In this document: positions 43,260 to 53,029 of the stretch, piece after piece
Position numbering within the stretch: position 1 is the stretch's first letter
Layout of the letters: every line of letters begins with the position of its first letter
Source of the DNA: Lachnobacterium bovis DSM 14045
GTDB taxonomy: Bacteria > Bacillota > Clostridia > Lachnospirales > Lachnospiraceae
Length of the DNA stretch: 64,000 bases
Direction of reading: 5' to 3'
Assembly (NCBI RefSeq): GCF_900107245.1
Contig: NZ_FNPG01000010.1
Location: 1 to 64,000, forward strand
Program-made: the position numbers and the translations under genes
Notes under the pieces: generated by a model
Databases searched by the model: none
The model's input: only the letters and a program-made list of their open reading frames with translations
Told to the model about the DNA's origin: nothing

Positions 43260-44051
43260 CTAGAATAATTTAAAACCCCACTTAAAAAAGTATTTAAACA
43301 TTGATTGCACATGGATTTTGAATAATTTTTTATTCTTATGTGAACCTTTTTCCCATTTATGGATTACTGTAGCTCCTGGATAATACACAAGTTTAGATAC
43401 TTTATTCACTCTCTTACATAAATCTGCATCTTCTAAATACATAAAGAATCTATCATCAAAGCCTTCAAGTTCTCTATACAAATCTGTTCTTATAACCAAA
43501 AAACTTCCCTGACCAAACGGAACATCAAAAACTTTTGTGTAATCCATATCTTGCATAGTATGTTTTGCCTGTCTCTTTTTGAATTTGTTTTTCATAAACA
43601 TTCTGATAAACATATCAAAAATTGTAAGCTCTGTTCTATAAACTGCCTGAAGATTACCTTTTTCATCTTCAAGTCTTGGTATAACCATTCCTACTTTCTG
43701 ATTTTCATCCATAAAAGTAATAATCTCTTTAAAAGCATCTTCTTTGAATAAAATATCTGGATTAACGATAGCATGATACTTAGAATCTATTTCATCGAGT
43801 ATCATATTATGTCCTTTACCAAAGCCTTGATTTGTGTTGTTTGTTCTAAATTGAACGTCTTCAAATCTCTTAAGCTGTTTCTTAAATTCTTCTCTTTTTG
43901 CAAATTCTTCGTCTGTCGAACAATCTGTATTATCTATGATGTATACCGTCTTATCAATAGAACCGCTAGTGTATTTTTCTAGCGATTCTATTGCTTCAAC
44001 AACCTCACCATAATTTTTGTATACTACAATTGATAAAGTTAATGTTTTCAT
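43260..44051 (-). CDS. GT2 glycosyltransferase, rhamnosyltransferase-like 2
   Basis: This 263-residue protein has a LTLSIVVYKNYGEVVEAI opening, the donor-site HAIVNPDILF motif, a MYLEDADLCKRV acceptor motif and IHKWEKGSHKNKKL. These features match WbbL/RfbF-like rhamnosyltransferases. It lies 18 bp downstream of the initiating transferase gene, so it is a candidate for adding the second sugar (inference). AGAGGA precedes the start. Confidence 0.87.
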   Translation of the reverse strand: MKTLTLSIVVYKNYGEVVEAIESLEKYTSGSIDKTVYIIDNTDCSTDEEFAKREEFKKQLKRFEDVQFRTNNTNQGFGKGHNMILDEIDSKYHAIVNPDILFKEDAFKEIITFMDENQKVGMVIPRLEDEKGNLQAVYRTELTIFDMFIRMFMKNKFKKRQAKHTMQDMDYTKVFDVPFGQGSFLVIRTDLYRELEGFDDRFFMYLEDADLCKRVNKVSKLVYYPGATVIHKWEKGSHKNKKLFKIHVQSMFKYFFKWGFKLF

Positions 44052-44069
44052 TTTTTTCCTCTGATTTAT

Positions 44070-45509
44070 TTATTTTGATCCTTCTTTTTCAAAAACAACT
44101 TTGAATGTCTTGAACAGAATCTTTATATCTAATAAAAGTGACCAGTTTTCAATATATTTAGTATCTAATCGAACTACTTCATCGAAGTCGGTAATATCAC
44201 TTCTACCACTTACCTGCCACATTCCAGTAAGTCCAGGTTTCATACTAAGTCTGATTTTATGATGTAAATCATATTCTTCGTACTCATTAGCTGTTGGTGG
44301 TCTAGTGCCTACTAAACTCATATCACCTAATAAAATATTCCAAAACTGTGGTAATTCATCGATACTTGTTTTACGAATAAAGTTACCGATTCCTTTTCCT
44401 GGTCCTTTTTCTGAACCTATAATTCTTGGGTCATTTTCCATTTTAAACATTAATCCACTCATTTCGTTTTGAGCCATTAATTCTTTTTTTCTTTCTTCAG
44501 CGTCTAAATACATTGATCTGAATTTATACATATAAAAAATACGACCGTTTTTTCCTACCCTCTTTTGTTTAAAGAAAATAGGACCTGGAGATGCAATTTT
44601 GATAGCTGGTCCAACAAAAATAAGTGCAATTCCTGTAATAAGTAAGCCAACTAACGCTCCAGTAATATCGATTAATCTTTTTAGTGCAATCTGCCAGCCT
44701 GTTGCTGCATTAACAGCAGTTGTAATCACATGCTGATCACCTATGTTTTCTACGAATTCATTTGGAAGATCATCTGGTAAAAATCCCATTCCAACGTGCA
44801 CAGTAACACCCATACTGAGGAATGTAGTAATTAAATCGTCGATAGCATAATTTTCTCCGCTTGTATCGATATAAACCTCATCTACGACATCTTTCTTAAT
44901 GTATTCTACTAATTTTTCTTTACCTTTAAGTGTTTTAATGCCCATAACTTCGTTTGGAGCATTATTATCATCTTCTAAAAATGAAATACTTGATATCTTA
45001 AATTGTCTAAATTTTTTATTTAAAACACCTTTTAAACAACTATCCACATGCTCTGGTGTTGAAATAATGAGCATATTTGACTGATTTTTTTCTTTAGTAA
45101 GAATCTTTCTAACTATTTGTTTCCAAATAATTCTTCCAAAACTACATGCAACGATCGAAACACCCCAGCTTAACAAGAATACTGTTCTTGATAAAAGGTA
45201 TGATTCTTTTAAAACATATTCATACAACAAAAGAAGCAACTGAATAATAGTAACATGTTCTATAGTATACAAAATCTCTGTAAAGGCATCTCTTTGAATA
45301 ATATGCTTATAATTCTGTGAGAAAAAGACTACAACAATATCTAATGCCACAAGAATTATAGCAAGTCTTGTATACATATGTTCGCCCTGCAATAAACTCT
45401 CTTTATGTCTAATAGAATATGATAAAAAGAATGCAATTTCCATGAATATAATATCTAGGATTTCGAAATCCCAGTGTTTCATCCAGTTCATATTTTTCTT
45501 GCGATACAT
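44070..45509 (-). CDS. Initiating polyprenyl-phosphate sugar-phosphate transferase 1 (WbaP/CpsE type)
   Basis: This 479-residue protein has four or five N-terminal transmembrane helices, a central Rossmann-like region (about 145-260) and a C-terminal bacterial sugar-transferase domain. The last contains KRLIDITGALVGL, FFKQKRVGKNGRIFYMYKFRSM, TSIDELPQFWNILLGDMSLVGTRPP and KPGLTGMWQVSGRS. It transfers a sugar-1-phosphate to undecaprenyl phosphate to start each repeat unit. AAGGAGG precedes the start. A second transferase of the same class lies at 49916. Confidence 0.95.
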   Translation of the reverse strand: MYRKKNMNWMKHWDFEILDIIFMEIAFFLSYSIRHKESLLQGEHMYTRLAIILVALDIVVVFFSQNYKHIIQRDAFTEILYTIEHVTIIQLLLLLYEYVLKESYLLSRTVFLLSWGVSIVACSFGRIIWKQIVRKILTKEKNQSNMLIISTPEHVDSCLKGVLNKKFRQFKISSISFLEDDNNAPNEVMGIKTLKGKEKLVEYIKKDVVDEVYIDTSGENYAIDDLITTFLSMGVTVHVGMGFLPDDLPNEFVENIGDQHVITTAVNAATGWQIALKRLIDITGALVGLLITGIALIFVGPAIKIASPGPIFFKQKRVGKNGRIFYMYKFRSMYLDAEERKKELMAQNEMSGLMFKMENDPRIIGSEKGPGKGIGNFIRKTSIDELPQFWNILLGDMSLVGTRPPTANEYEEYDLHHKIRLSMKPGLTGMWQVSGRSDITDFDEVVRLDTKYIENWSLLLDIKILFKTFKVVFEKEGSK

Positions 45510-45536
45510 AATTTCCTCCTTAAACCTTTCCGTTTT

Positions 45537-46772
45537 TTATATTATGTTTCCGCTATCTGTTTTAACTAGAAAAACACTTTCTTTCCTAGTATCACATTTA
45601 AAATCTGCAAAAACCAATATCAACAATGGATTATACGCCATCTCTAACATATGATGTTCCATAAAACAAGACAACGCAACGACCACTATTGCTCCTAGAA
45701 GAACTAATCTCTTAGCCTCTAATGATTTTTTAGCAATAATAACCCATAGTGCCAAAATCGTAATTAACATTATCGCGCCATACATAAGCAATATCCTTAT
45801 ATATGAGTCATCTAAGAAGAAATAATTTTTGTGATAAACCGTTGATTTACCAAAGCCCCACTCTTTAATAAATTTACCAAATAAACTTATTTTATATTTC
45901 TTAATTCCTTGTGATGAATATGTTAATCTTGAACTTAATTTTTTGTCAAGGCTTGCCCAGCCTGAAATCTTTGGATTAAATTTAATCGACATCATTATTA
46001 TCAAGGCACTAAGTGCAATCGGTACCAATGCCACTAATTTAAATAGTGGAAATTTTCTTATATCAAAAAATTCTCTATAAGTCATTGATCCTTCGTTCAT
46101 ATTTTTGTATTTATCTGATAATTCATATATTTTTACAAAAATTAATATACATGCAAACAATAACATGCATGCATAATTAGTATATGCCACACTTTCGACA
46201 AGAATAAATCTTGCAAACATAAGCGTTAAAAATATATCTATAGTCGTTACAATTCTATTTTGGATACAACATCCCACAACTACAAGGAACAATACATGCG
46301 CCGAAAAGTCCGTTGGATATATTATTCCAAACGATCTTCTTGTTCCTTTTTCTAAAAGCTCATAAACAAGATTTGGTATAAAGCCTGTAATACTTGCAAC
46401 AAATGCTGCGCCTACCACTGCTGTTCCAACCCAAAAATAAACTCTTAAAATTTTGTCTATATTACTCTTAGATGCGCCTATCATTAGAAAAGCAATCTCA
46501 ATCAACACCGAGTAACCGCTTATCAATCCGGCCGCTGTAAAAATCACAAAAATTATACCATATTTTATTGCATCACTCTTTGAAATATATTTTCTCTGAA
46601 AAAATAATTTCATAGTCGTATACAATGCTATCAGACCATAAAAAATTAATCCAAATTTGGGTGGCCATTTATCAATAAACATGGTAGTATCCAAGAAATC
46701 ATGTAACAAAATAAGTCCATACACAAGTAAAAAACCTATCTCCCAATAATCATGTCTCTTTTTAGTCTCCAT
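45537..46772 (-). CDS. Polymerase-like membrane protein (Wzy type) 2
   Basis: This 411-residue protein has about 10-11 helices. The external segment YSSQGIKKYKISLFGKFIKEWGFGKS, followed by LDDSYIRILLMYGAIM, is typical of capsular polysaccharide polymerases (EpsG/Wzy-like). Sequence conservation is low, so the assignment rests on topology, this motif and the position between an initiating transferase and a GT2. AGAGGTAAAG precedes the start. Confidence 0.72.
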   Translation of the reverse strand: METKKRHDYWEIGFLLVYGLILLHDFLDTTMFIDKWPPKFGLIFYGLIALYTTMKLFFQRKYISKSDAIKYGIIFVIFTAAGLISGYSVLIEIAFLMIGASKSNIDKILRVYFWVGTAVVGAAFVASITGFIPNLVYELLEKGTRRSFGIIYPTDFSAHVLFLVVVGCCIQNRIVTTIDIFLTLMFARFILVESVAYTNYACMLLFACILIFVKIYELSDKYKNMNEGSMTYREFFDIRKFPLFKLVALVPIALSALIIMMSIKFNPKISGWASLDKKLSSRLTYSSQGIKKYKISLFGKFIKEWGFGKSTVYHKNYFFLDDSYIRILLMYGAIMLITILALWVIIAKKSLEAKRLVLLGAIVVVALSCFMEHHMLEMAYNPLLILVFADFKCDTRKESVFLVKTDSGNII

Positions 46773-46784
46773 TAATCTTTACCT

Positions 46785-47849
46785 CTAATAATATACTTTT
46801 TTATCTAACTTCCAAATTCGTTTAATATCAAATAGAAATTTAGAGAATTTGCTATTATAGAATTCATCACTCATATGCATTTTGTTAAAAAGTGTAAATA
46901 CTTTATATTTATTTTTTACACAGCCATACATATATGGACTCTTTGCCTGAATCTTATTATTAGTCTGTTCTACAACTCTTCTATATTTCTTCTTATCAGG
47001 ACTCTTAATTAAAGCGACCTGATAGTAACTTCCAATAAACATAGATGTTTTCTTAGCCCAGAATAATTTAGCACCTTCTGGATCAGGACACTGTGCAAGC
47101 TTCTCTTCATAGCGAAGCATACTGTCTATTACCTGATGGAAATGTGGCAATCTCTTTAACTGATTTTCCGCAGCAATACTTTGATTTACATCTCCTACTC
47201 TATAAACATATACTTCTTCTTCAACTAACTGTACAGTCTTTGCCATACATGCTGGCATTGTGGCATATTCTTGATCTTCATAGAAAATACCTTCAGATAA
47301 TTCATAATTCTGGCTTGTATAAAAATCTGTTTTGTATAAGATACCGTGATACTGAACACCATTAAAAATATCTGGCCAAATATCCATGATTTCTTTTAAT
47401 GTATAAATTCTGTCCTTATTAGGGTCACGATTTACTATATCTCTTTTTGTATATTTTTTAGTTGAAATATCATAATCAACATAACTTGATAATACAACAT
47501 CTGCATCAGATTTTTCTAAGGCATCCATTAGTTTTTCTAAATTTTTAGTAATAACCCAATCATCCGCATCAACACATTTAAAAAATTTTGCAGTAACGTG
47601 TTTAACACCTTCATTAATAGCAGAACCATGTCCACCATTTTCTTTATTGATAATTTTAAAAGTGTCTGGATACTTATCAACAAATTTCTGTGCAACAGCA
47701 ACACTGTTATCAGGTGTGCCATCGTTTACGATAAGCACTTCTAACTTATTCATTTTGTCTTCGTCATCTAAAATAAATGTTGATAGACCCTTGTCTAAAA
47801 ATTTTTCTGCATTATATGTTGGTATAACAATTGATAATAATTTATCCAT
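46785..47849 (-). CDS. GT2 glycosyltransferase (paralogue 1 of 2)
   Basis: This protein of 354 residues from MDKLLSIV has a canonical GT-A domain (LSIVIPTYNAEKFLDKG, VNDGTPDNS, NKENGGHGSAINEG, KCVDADDWV) with a C-terminal extension of about 150 residues. It is clearly paralogous to the neighbour at 47971-48960 (shared NGGHGS and DDWV blocks), pointing to a tandem duplication with divergence. The frame extends six codons further to a TTG at 47867. The ribosome binding site is poor for either start. Confidence 0.85.
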   Translation of the reverse strand: MDKLLSIVIPTYNAEKFLDKGLSTFILDDEDKMNKLEVLIVNDGTPDNSVAVAQKFVDKYPDTFKIINKENGGHGSAINEGVKHVTAKFFKCVDADDWVITKNLEKLMDALEKSDADVVLSSYVDYDISTKKYTKRDIVNRDPNKDRIYTLKEIMDIWPDIFNGVQYHGILYKTDFYTSQNYELSEGIFYEDQEYATMPACMAKTVQLVEEEVYVYRVGDVNQSIAAENQLKRLPHFHQVIDSMLRYEEKLAQCPDPEGAKLFWAKKTSMFIGSYYQVALIKSPDKKKYRRVVEQTNNKIQAKSPYMYGCVKNKYKVFTLFNKMHMSDEFYNSKFSKFLFDIKRIWKLDKKVYY

Positions 47850-47970
47850 AATTTTCTCTAACCTCAACTTTCACATGATAATAATATAACACAAATCTAA
47901 CGTATTTGCGACATTAAACCGTCTATTTATTTTGTGTTTTTTTGAATATTTACAGTCTATTACTATGTGT

Positions 47971-48960
47971 TTATTTCAATATTCTATATATTAACGATCC
48001 GAGCCCAAAAATTTTGTAATCAGACTTTCTCAAAGCCCAAATACTTTTTTTTGTGACAGCATTGTAAACTCCTGGATAATTTTCCTTCATTTTTTTATCA
48101 AAATCTATCATTTCCTGTTTTATTCCATTTTTATTACCCATACTCAAATAAATTTGGAACTGATTTTGTGCAGATAATGCAATTCCTGTATCGATGTATC
48201 TTTTTTTGTAAACATCTATATCACTATTTTTTTGTGAAAAAGCGAATAATGAATTTAATACTTTTTCATGCTCTCCACGTCGTTTTTGCATTGATTTTAT
48301 ATCAACACTTTGACCATTTCGTCCAAGTCTATACATGTAAATAAAATGATTATCATAATAAACGTTTGTACAATATGGTATTGGATATAAAATATATTCT
48401 GCATCTTCATAAAAACAATGTTCATCGACTTCTACATTGTTTTCTTTTAAAATTGATGTTCTTACTGTAAGAGAATGAATCTTGATAATTGGTTCTCGAA
48501 CAGCTTCTATAAATTTCCATGTTCTACCGTAATGATTTGTATCTAATGCTGAATATCTTTTTTCTAATATTTTTTCTGTTTTATCTTCAATACAGTAATA
48601 ATTTGAAGCAACTATATCACTATCAACTTTCTTTAGAGTTTCTATAAAATCTGGAAATTCTTCTGTATTTACCCAATCATCTCCGTCAACAACTTTAAAA
48701 TACTTGCCTCGTGCCTCTTTTATTCCTCTATTGATGGTAGAACCATGTCCTCCATTTTCTTTATCAATTACTCTAAATGTATTTGGATATTTGATTTCAT
48801 ATTTTTTTGCTTTATCTGCTGTTGAATCTTTTGATCCATCGTTTACAATCAAAACTTCTATATCATCTAAAACTGATTCAGCTATAAATGAATCTAAACA
48901 TTTTTCTATGTATTTTTCTACGTTGTATGCAGGAATAACAATTGTAAGAATCTTATCCAT
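47971..48960 (-). CDS. GT2 glycosyltransferase (paralogue 2 of 2)
   Basis: This 329-residue protein has the same domain plan as the gene at 46785: LTIVIPAYNVEKYIEKC, VNDGSKDSTADKA, DKENGGHGSTINRG and KVVDGDDWV, followed by a helical C-terminal region. AGGAGATAATT precedes the start. It begins one base after the stop of the upstream GT2 gene. The acceptor and donor are unknown. Confidence 0.87.
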   Translation of the reverse strand: MDKILTIVIPAYNVEKYIEKCLDSFIAESVLDDIEVLIVNDGSKDSTADKAKKYEIKYPNTFRVIDKENGGHGSTINRGIKEARGKYFKVVDGDDWVNTEEFPDFIETLKKVDSDIVASNYYCIEDKTEKILEKRYSALDTNHYGRTWKFIEAVREPIIKIHSLTVRTSILKENNVEVDEHCFYEDAEYILYPIPYCTNVYYDNHFIYMYRLGRNGQSVDIKSMQKRRGEHEKVLNSLFAFSQKNSDIDVYKKRYIDTGIALSAQNQFQIYLSMGNKNGIKQEMIDFDKKMKENYPGVYNAVTKKSIWALRKSDYKIFGLGSLIYRILK

Positions 48961-48961
48961 T

Positions 48962-49783
48962 TTAATTATCTCCTTTGCTTCTTAATGCTTTTCGATAAAA
49001 TACTTTTCTAATCTTTGAAGGCGAATACACCATCCCAATCGTCAAAACACAACTTAATATATATTCAAATAAATTCGTTATCTTTAGTGTATGTTCCATC
49101 TTACGCAACTTTAAGTACCTTCGGCCATAACCTGCCCCGCCACGTCTAGAATAGAAATCTTCATTGGTTCTTGCTTCCACAAGAATATCTGACAAATTGT
49201 CTAATTTATATCCTTTAGCCATTGTTCTTATCCATAAATCATAATCCTCTAATTTGGGATAATGTCTGTAATTGCCAGCTTCTAAAATTGCTTCTTTCCT
49301 AAACATTACTGTCATATGATTAACTGGATTTCTATACTTGCCATATTTTCTCACATTCTGAAAACCTTGTGGCATTTTCTTCACACTTTTATATGAACCA
49401 TCATCATAGAATTCTTGTATCGCACCACCACATACAGCTACGTCTTTATTTTGGCTTAAAAATTCAAATTGTAGTTGCAATCTATTCTTTTTGGCAATGT
49501 CATCAGTATCCATTCTTGCTACGAGTTCATTTGAACACATTTCAACGCCTTTTTGCAATGCACGTCCCAGCTGAACGTTCTCTTGGAATTGATGCGTTCT
49601 GATATTAGGATATATTTCTAAGCAATCTAATATAACATCTTCTAATTCATCAGTTAATGGACCGTCTTTTATTAACACTATTTCATCTGGTTGCAGTGTT
49701 TGATTTATTACGCTCAAAAGAGCCTCTTTAAAATAACTAGGTTTTTCTTTTGCATAAACCGACATAAGAATTGATATTCCCAT
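48962..49783 (-). CDS. GT2 glycosyltransferase, AmsE/WcaA-like
   Basis: This 273-residue protein has an ISILMSVYAKEKPSYFKEAL opening, a VARMDTDDIAKKNRL metal motif and a LEDYDLWIRTMAKGYKL acceptor motif. These match the amylovoran AmsE-type GT2 group, often galactosyl- or glucosyltransferases. It is the first gene after the terminator at 49888-49910, so the lower EPS genes may have a separate promoter in the 100 bp before it. AAAGGA lies upstream of ATG at 49783. Confidence 0.87.
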   Translation of the reverse strand: MGISILMSVYAKEKPSYFKEALLSVINQTLQPDEIVLIKDGPLTDELEDVILDCLEIYPNIRTHQFQENVQLGRALQKGVEMCSNELVARMDTDDIAKKNRLQLQFEFLSQNKDVAVCGGAIQEFYDDGSYKSVKKMPQGFQNVRKYGKYRNPVNHMTVMFRKEAILEAGNYRHYPKLEDYDLWIRTMAKGYKLDNLSDILVEARTNEDFYSRRGGAGYGRRYLKLRKMEHTLKITNLFEYILSCVLTIGMVYSPSKIRKVFYRKALRSKGDN

Positions 49784-49887
49784 CGTACCTTATTTTTCCT
49801 TTCATGTAATTCTATAGTTGATGCTTTTCATAATACGTGTTTTTAATGCTTTTATGTGTTTTTATATATGTTTTGTTTCATAAAAAA

Positions 49888-49910
49888 TGCCCATGAATTA
49901 CTCATGGGCA
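49888..49910 (-). terminator. Terminator after the second initiating transferase
   Basis: A 9-bp perfect stem TGCCCATGA/TCATGGGCA with a five-base loop is followed by TTTTTTA on the minus strand. It divides the EPS locus into an upstream single gene and the downstream operon, or gives partial read-through. Confidence 0.85.
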
Positions 49911-49915
49911 CTTTA

Positions 49916-51286
49916 TTAATGCTTTTTCATGGCTGTTGTTTGACTCTGTTCTACACCTTCTGTATTTTCTTTTACAAAAAGAATTTTAAAAGTAAGAAGT
50001 AAAATCTTTATGTCTAACCATAGTGAATAATTTTCAATGTATGTAATATCCATCTTTAATTTGTCATATGGAGTTGTGTTATATTTACCCCACACCTGAG
50101 CATATCCTGTCAAACCTGCCTTAACCTTTGTTCTAAAAGCAAATTCCGGAATCTCTTCCATATATTGTTCTGCGATAACCTGTCTTTCTGGTCTTGGTCC
50201 AACCAACGACATATCACCTTTTAAAATATTGAACAACTGTGGTAACTCGTCAAAATGTATATTTCGAATTATATTTCCAATTGGAGTAATTCTTGCATCT
50301 CCTTTTGCAGCAAGTCTTGCGCCTTTCTTCTCTGAATCTGTTGTCATACTTCTGAATTTATAAATCTTAAATGGTGTATGATCTCTTGTTAAACGCTCTT
50401 GAGTATACAAAATTGGACCCCAATCATACAATTTAATACACACTGCTATCAACAACATAAATGGTGATGCTAACACAATTCCGATTAAAGATAGTACAAT
50501 ATCTAAAAATCTTTTGAAGAATCTCTGAGTAATCGATAATCCCTGATTACGTAACAAATATAACGGTGTATCAAATAAATGAATATTATCTGAAGCTCTA
50601 AATAAAATATCCGAAATCTTTGGAGTACAATAAACTCGTATACTATTCTGATAACAATACTTCATAACATCATTTCTTGTTTCTGCTGGTAAATCACATA
50701 AAACTACACCTTGATATTCACTGATTCTTTCAAATAATTTATCTTTACCAACCGCGCAACTTATTGTTGCGCATATATCATATTTATCTTTTCTAGTGTT
50801 GATTTTGCCAATCAACTCATCTGGTGGATATGTACCATATACCACAATCATCTGACGTGGTGGATACAATGCTTTATACGCTTCTCTAATGAAATAATTC
50901 CATAGAACAATAAAGCCCATCTCTATCAACATAACATCCACAAGTGGCCATGGTTTTACATAATCTCTGCAAATCAAACATAATTCAAAAAAAGCCACTA
51001 TGTTACCAAGTAATAATGCTAATACATTGGATAAAATAATATCTGTTAATCTTAAATATCCAATCCTATATCCTCCAAATACCTTTGTAAAAAAGAAAAT
51101 GAACAATAAATACATACCAATAACTGCCCAGTTTCCTCGTCTAAAATATGGTGCAATACCAGATACTCCAATGTTCCAATTTGCGTAATAATTATACCAT
51201 AATATTGCAAACAAAATGCCGTAAACTATAAGCGAAATCAAGTTTGCAGCAAAGTTTAGTAAATGTTTGTAACGTTGTCTTTTCAT
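49916..51286 (-). CDS. Initiating polyprenyl-phosphate sugar-phosphate transferase 2
   Basis: This 456-residue protein has five N-terminal helices, a middle region of about 110 residues and a C-terminal sugar-transferase domain (RFFKRFLDIVLSLIGIVLASP, TQERLTRDHTPFKIYKFRSM, FDELPQLFNILKGDMSLVGPRPERQ, KAGLTGYAQVWGKY). It belongs to the same class as the protein at 44070 but is clearly distinct, so the locus encodes two possible chain-initiating enzymes. It is separated from the rest by a terminator. GTGGAG lies upstream of the ATG. Confidence 0.95.
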   Translation of the reverse strand: MKRQRYKHLLNFAANLISLIVYGILFAILWYNYYANWNIGVSGIAPYFRRGNWAVIGMYLLFIFFFTKVFGGYRIGYLRLTDIILSNVLALLLGNIVAFFELCLICRDYVKPWPLVDVMLIEMGFIVLWNYFIREAYKALYPPRQMIVVYGTYPPDELIGKINTRKDKYDICATISCAVGKDKLFERISEYQGVVLCDLPAETRNDVMKYCYQNSIRVYCTPKISDILFRASDNIHLFDTPLYLLRNQGLSITQRFFKRFLDIVLSLIGIVLASPFMLLIAVCIKLYDWGPILYTQERLTRDHTPFKIYKFRSMTTDSEKKGARLAAKGDARITPIGNIIRNIHFDELPQLFNILKGDMSLVGPRPERQVIAEQYMEEIPEFAFRTKVKAGLTGYAQVWGKYNTTPYDKLKMDITYIENYSLWLDIKILLLTFKILFVKENTEGVEQSQTTAMKKH

Positions 51287-51314
51287 TTTTCCATCTTACT
51301 CCACTAACTGTTTC

Positions 51315-51578
51315 TTATTCCCCAAAGCCATTCTCAGCAAGTTTAATAATTGCTTTTAAAGCTTCCTGCTCGTCTTCTCCTTCGCATTTAAAAGTAATGA
51401 CATCGCCGCATTTAATACATGCACCTAATACACTCAAAACACTTTTCGCATTTGAAATTGTATTATCATGTTCAAATGTTATTTTACTTTTAAACAACAT
51501 TGCCTCCTTGCAAAGTTCACCTGCCGGTCTTAAATGTAACCCAGTAGGATTTTTAATTTGTACTTTTCGTGAAACCAT
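51315..51578 (-). CDS. ptsH: HPr-family phosphocarrier protein
   Basis: This 87-residue protein has the length of HPr. The phosphorylation site is H15 in PTGLHLRPAG, and the regulatory serine position is S46 in NAKSVLSVLGA. It should accept phosphate from enzyme I and, if S46 is used by HPr kinase, take part in carbon catabolite control. AAGGGGG lies upstream of ATG at 51578, and the longer frame to 51602 is not supported. A TATAAT (51641-51646) with a weak TTTAAA -35 lies upstream. Its position behind cdaA-cdaR is unusual. Crh-like function is an alternative, but H15 favours HPr. Confidence 0.92.
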   Translation of the reverse strand: MVSRKVQIKNPTGLHLRPAGELCKEAMLFKSKITFEHDNTISNAKSVLSVLGACIKCGDVITFKCEGEDEQEALKAIIKLAENGFGE

Positions 51579-51640
51579 AATAACCCCCTTGTCTTGTCTC
51601 ATAAAGCAAGCAACACCGTTGTCAGTATTTTTACTAAAAT

Positions 51641-51669
51641 ATTATACACTATTTTTAATTATTTTTAAA
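51641..51669 (-). promoter_or_regulatory. Possible sigma-A promoter of the HPr gene
   Basis: On the minus strand TTTAAA, 17 bases and TATAAT lie in the 107-bp gap between cdaR and the HPr gene. The -10 is perfect and the -35 weak. Confidence 0.4.
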
Positions 51670-51685
51670 CTTTTGTGTAACATTT

Positions 51686-53029
51686 TTAATTCGTGTTATT
51701 AGAAGCATTCTCATTACCTGCATCTGAGGCACTCGTCGATGAATTGTTATTTGTTTGATTTTGATTTACTGATTTAATAACAACCTGCAAATTAACCTCT
51801 GAATATTCATATTGAGATGAGTCCATATTAAATTTCACTTTAACATTGTGTGTTCCTGCACCCATTCCAGTTAAGTCAACGGAAGCAGTTATGCTATCAG
51901 CATTTAATTGTGAAATCAAATCTGGACTAGCCGTCACTCTAGTAACAGCATTTGAAGTTGTAAAACTTGCTTGATATTTGCTCGTATCTAACCCGTTTAT
52001 TTTAATATTACTTGTTGGAACTGTCAAGGTTACAGATTGATTTTCCTGTCCACTTGGGTACATATGTACTGCAATTTTTGACTCTTTTGTACTTACCAAA
52101 CTTATGCCTTCTGGCAATAAATCCTTTATATCAACATAAGTATCCTCAACAGAGGTAACATTTGTAATATTTAATGAATTAGAAGGTATTACTACATTCT
52201 CTATACCTTTTAGTTGTTCATCACGTCCCTTTACTGTAACAACTTTTGGTTCAGGAACAAGACTAACTTCTGTTCCTTGCCCATTTGTCACTTTTGAATT
52301 AGACATCTGAACGTTTACCTTTTTGGTTTTTAATATTTCAGCCTTAATAACGACCTGATTATTGCTCAATGTTAATTTATCCGATTTTATTTCTTTGCCT
52401 GAAGCATCATACAATTTCGGTTTAACACTATCTGCAATATCTATCTTCATATTGCCAACATCAATTGTTGCAACAACTGAATGTACCTTTTTCACTTCAG
52501 AACTTGGTCCCAAAACCTTCAAAACTGTAGGTGTTTCAACTCTTACATCACCTAGTGCACACCCCTGCGCAACAGTACCTGTTGTATTTGCAGTAATGAC
52601 AAATTGTTTTGATTTTAATTTTTCTAATGCAAGATTTAAATATCTCACCTGTGAACTATATTTAAGCTGATTATTATATCTTTTACTTTCAATATTTATT
52701 GGAACTGCTGCAGTCTTTCCATCTTCACTCATCATTGCTTCCGAATAGTCAGCAGTCGCAACAAAATCATCATCTCTTATTTTATCTAAAACTGTCTTTT
52801 TAGCTGTAACAGAAAATGTAACAGTTTTTGAATCGTTTTTTACTTCTGCCCATTTTCCCATATTCGTTATAAAATCTGTATTTTTCATCTCTATATTAAC
52901 TGTATATGTTCTGATTTTGATAGGATCATTAATGTTATATACTATCATCCACAAAGCAAACGAAAACAAAACAGCTAAAATTTTAAAACCGAGGTTATTA
53001 GTTATTTTTCTTAGAATTTTTTCTAGCAT
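51686..53029 (-). CDS. cdaR: CdaR-type YbbR-domain regulator of diadenylate cyclase
   Basis: This 447-residue protein has one N-terminal membrane helix (about 14-32) followed by an extracytoplasmic region of several YbbR-like beta domains and an Asn/Ser-rich tail. It is known as the partner and modulator of CdaA in Firmicutes. The coding region overlaps the end of cdaA by 32 bp. GAGGAGG lies before ATG at 53029. The usual third gene glmM is absent here, and HPr follows instead. Confidence 0.88.
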   Translation of the reverse strand: MLEKILRKITNNLGFKILAVLFSFALWMIVYNINDPIKIRTYTVNIEMKNTDFITNMGKWAEVKNDSKTVTFSVTAKKTVLDKIRDDDFVATADYSEAMMSEDGKTAAVPINIESKRYNNQLKYSSQVRYLNLALEKLKSKQFVITANTTGTVAQGCALGDVRVETPTVLKVLGPSSEVKKVHSVVATIDVGNMKIDIADSVKPKLYDASGKEIKSDKLTLSNNQVVIKAEILKTKKVNVQMSNSKVTNGQGTEVSLVPEPKVVTVKGRDEQLKGIENVVIPSNSLNITNVTSVEDTYVDIKDLLPEGISLVSTKESKIAVHMYPSGQENQSVTLTVPTSNIKINGLDTSKYQASFTTSNAVTRVTASPDLISQLNADSITASVDLTGMGAGTHNVKVKFNMDSSQYEYSEVNLQVVIKSVNQNQTNNNSSTSASDAGNENASNNTN

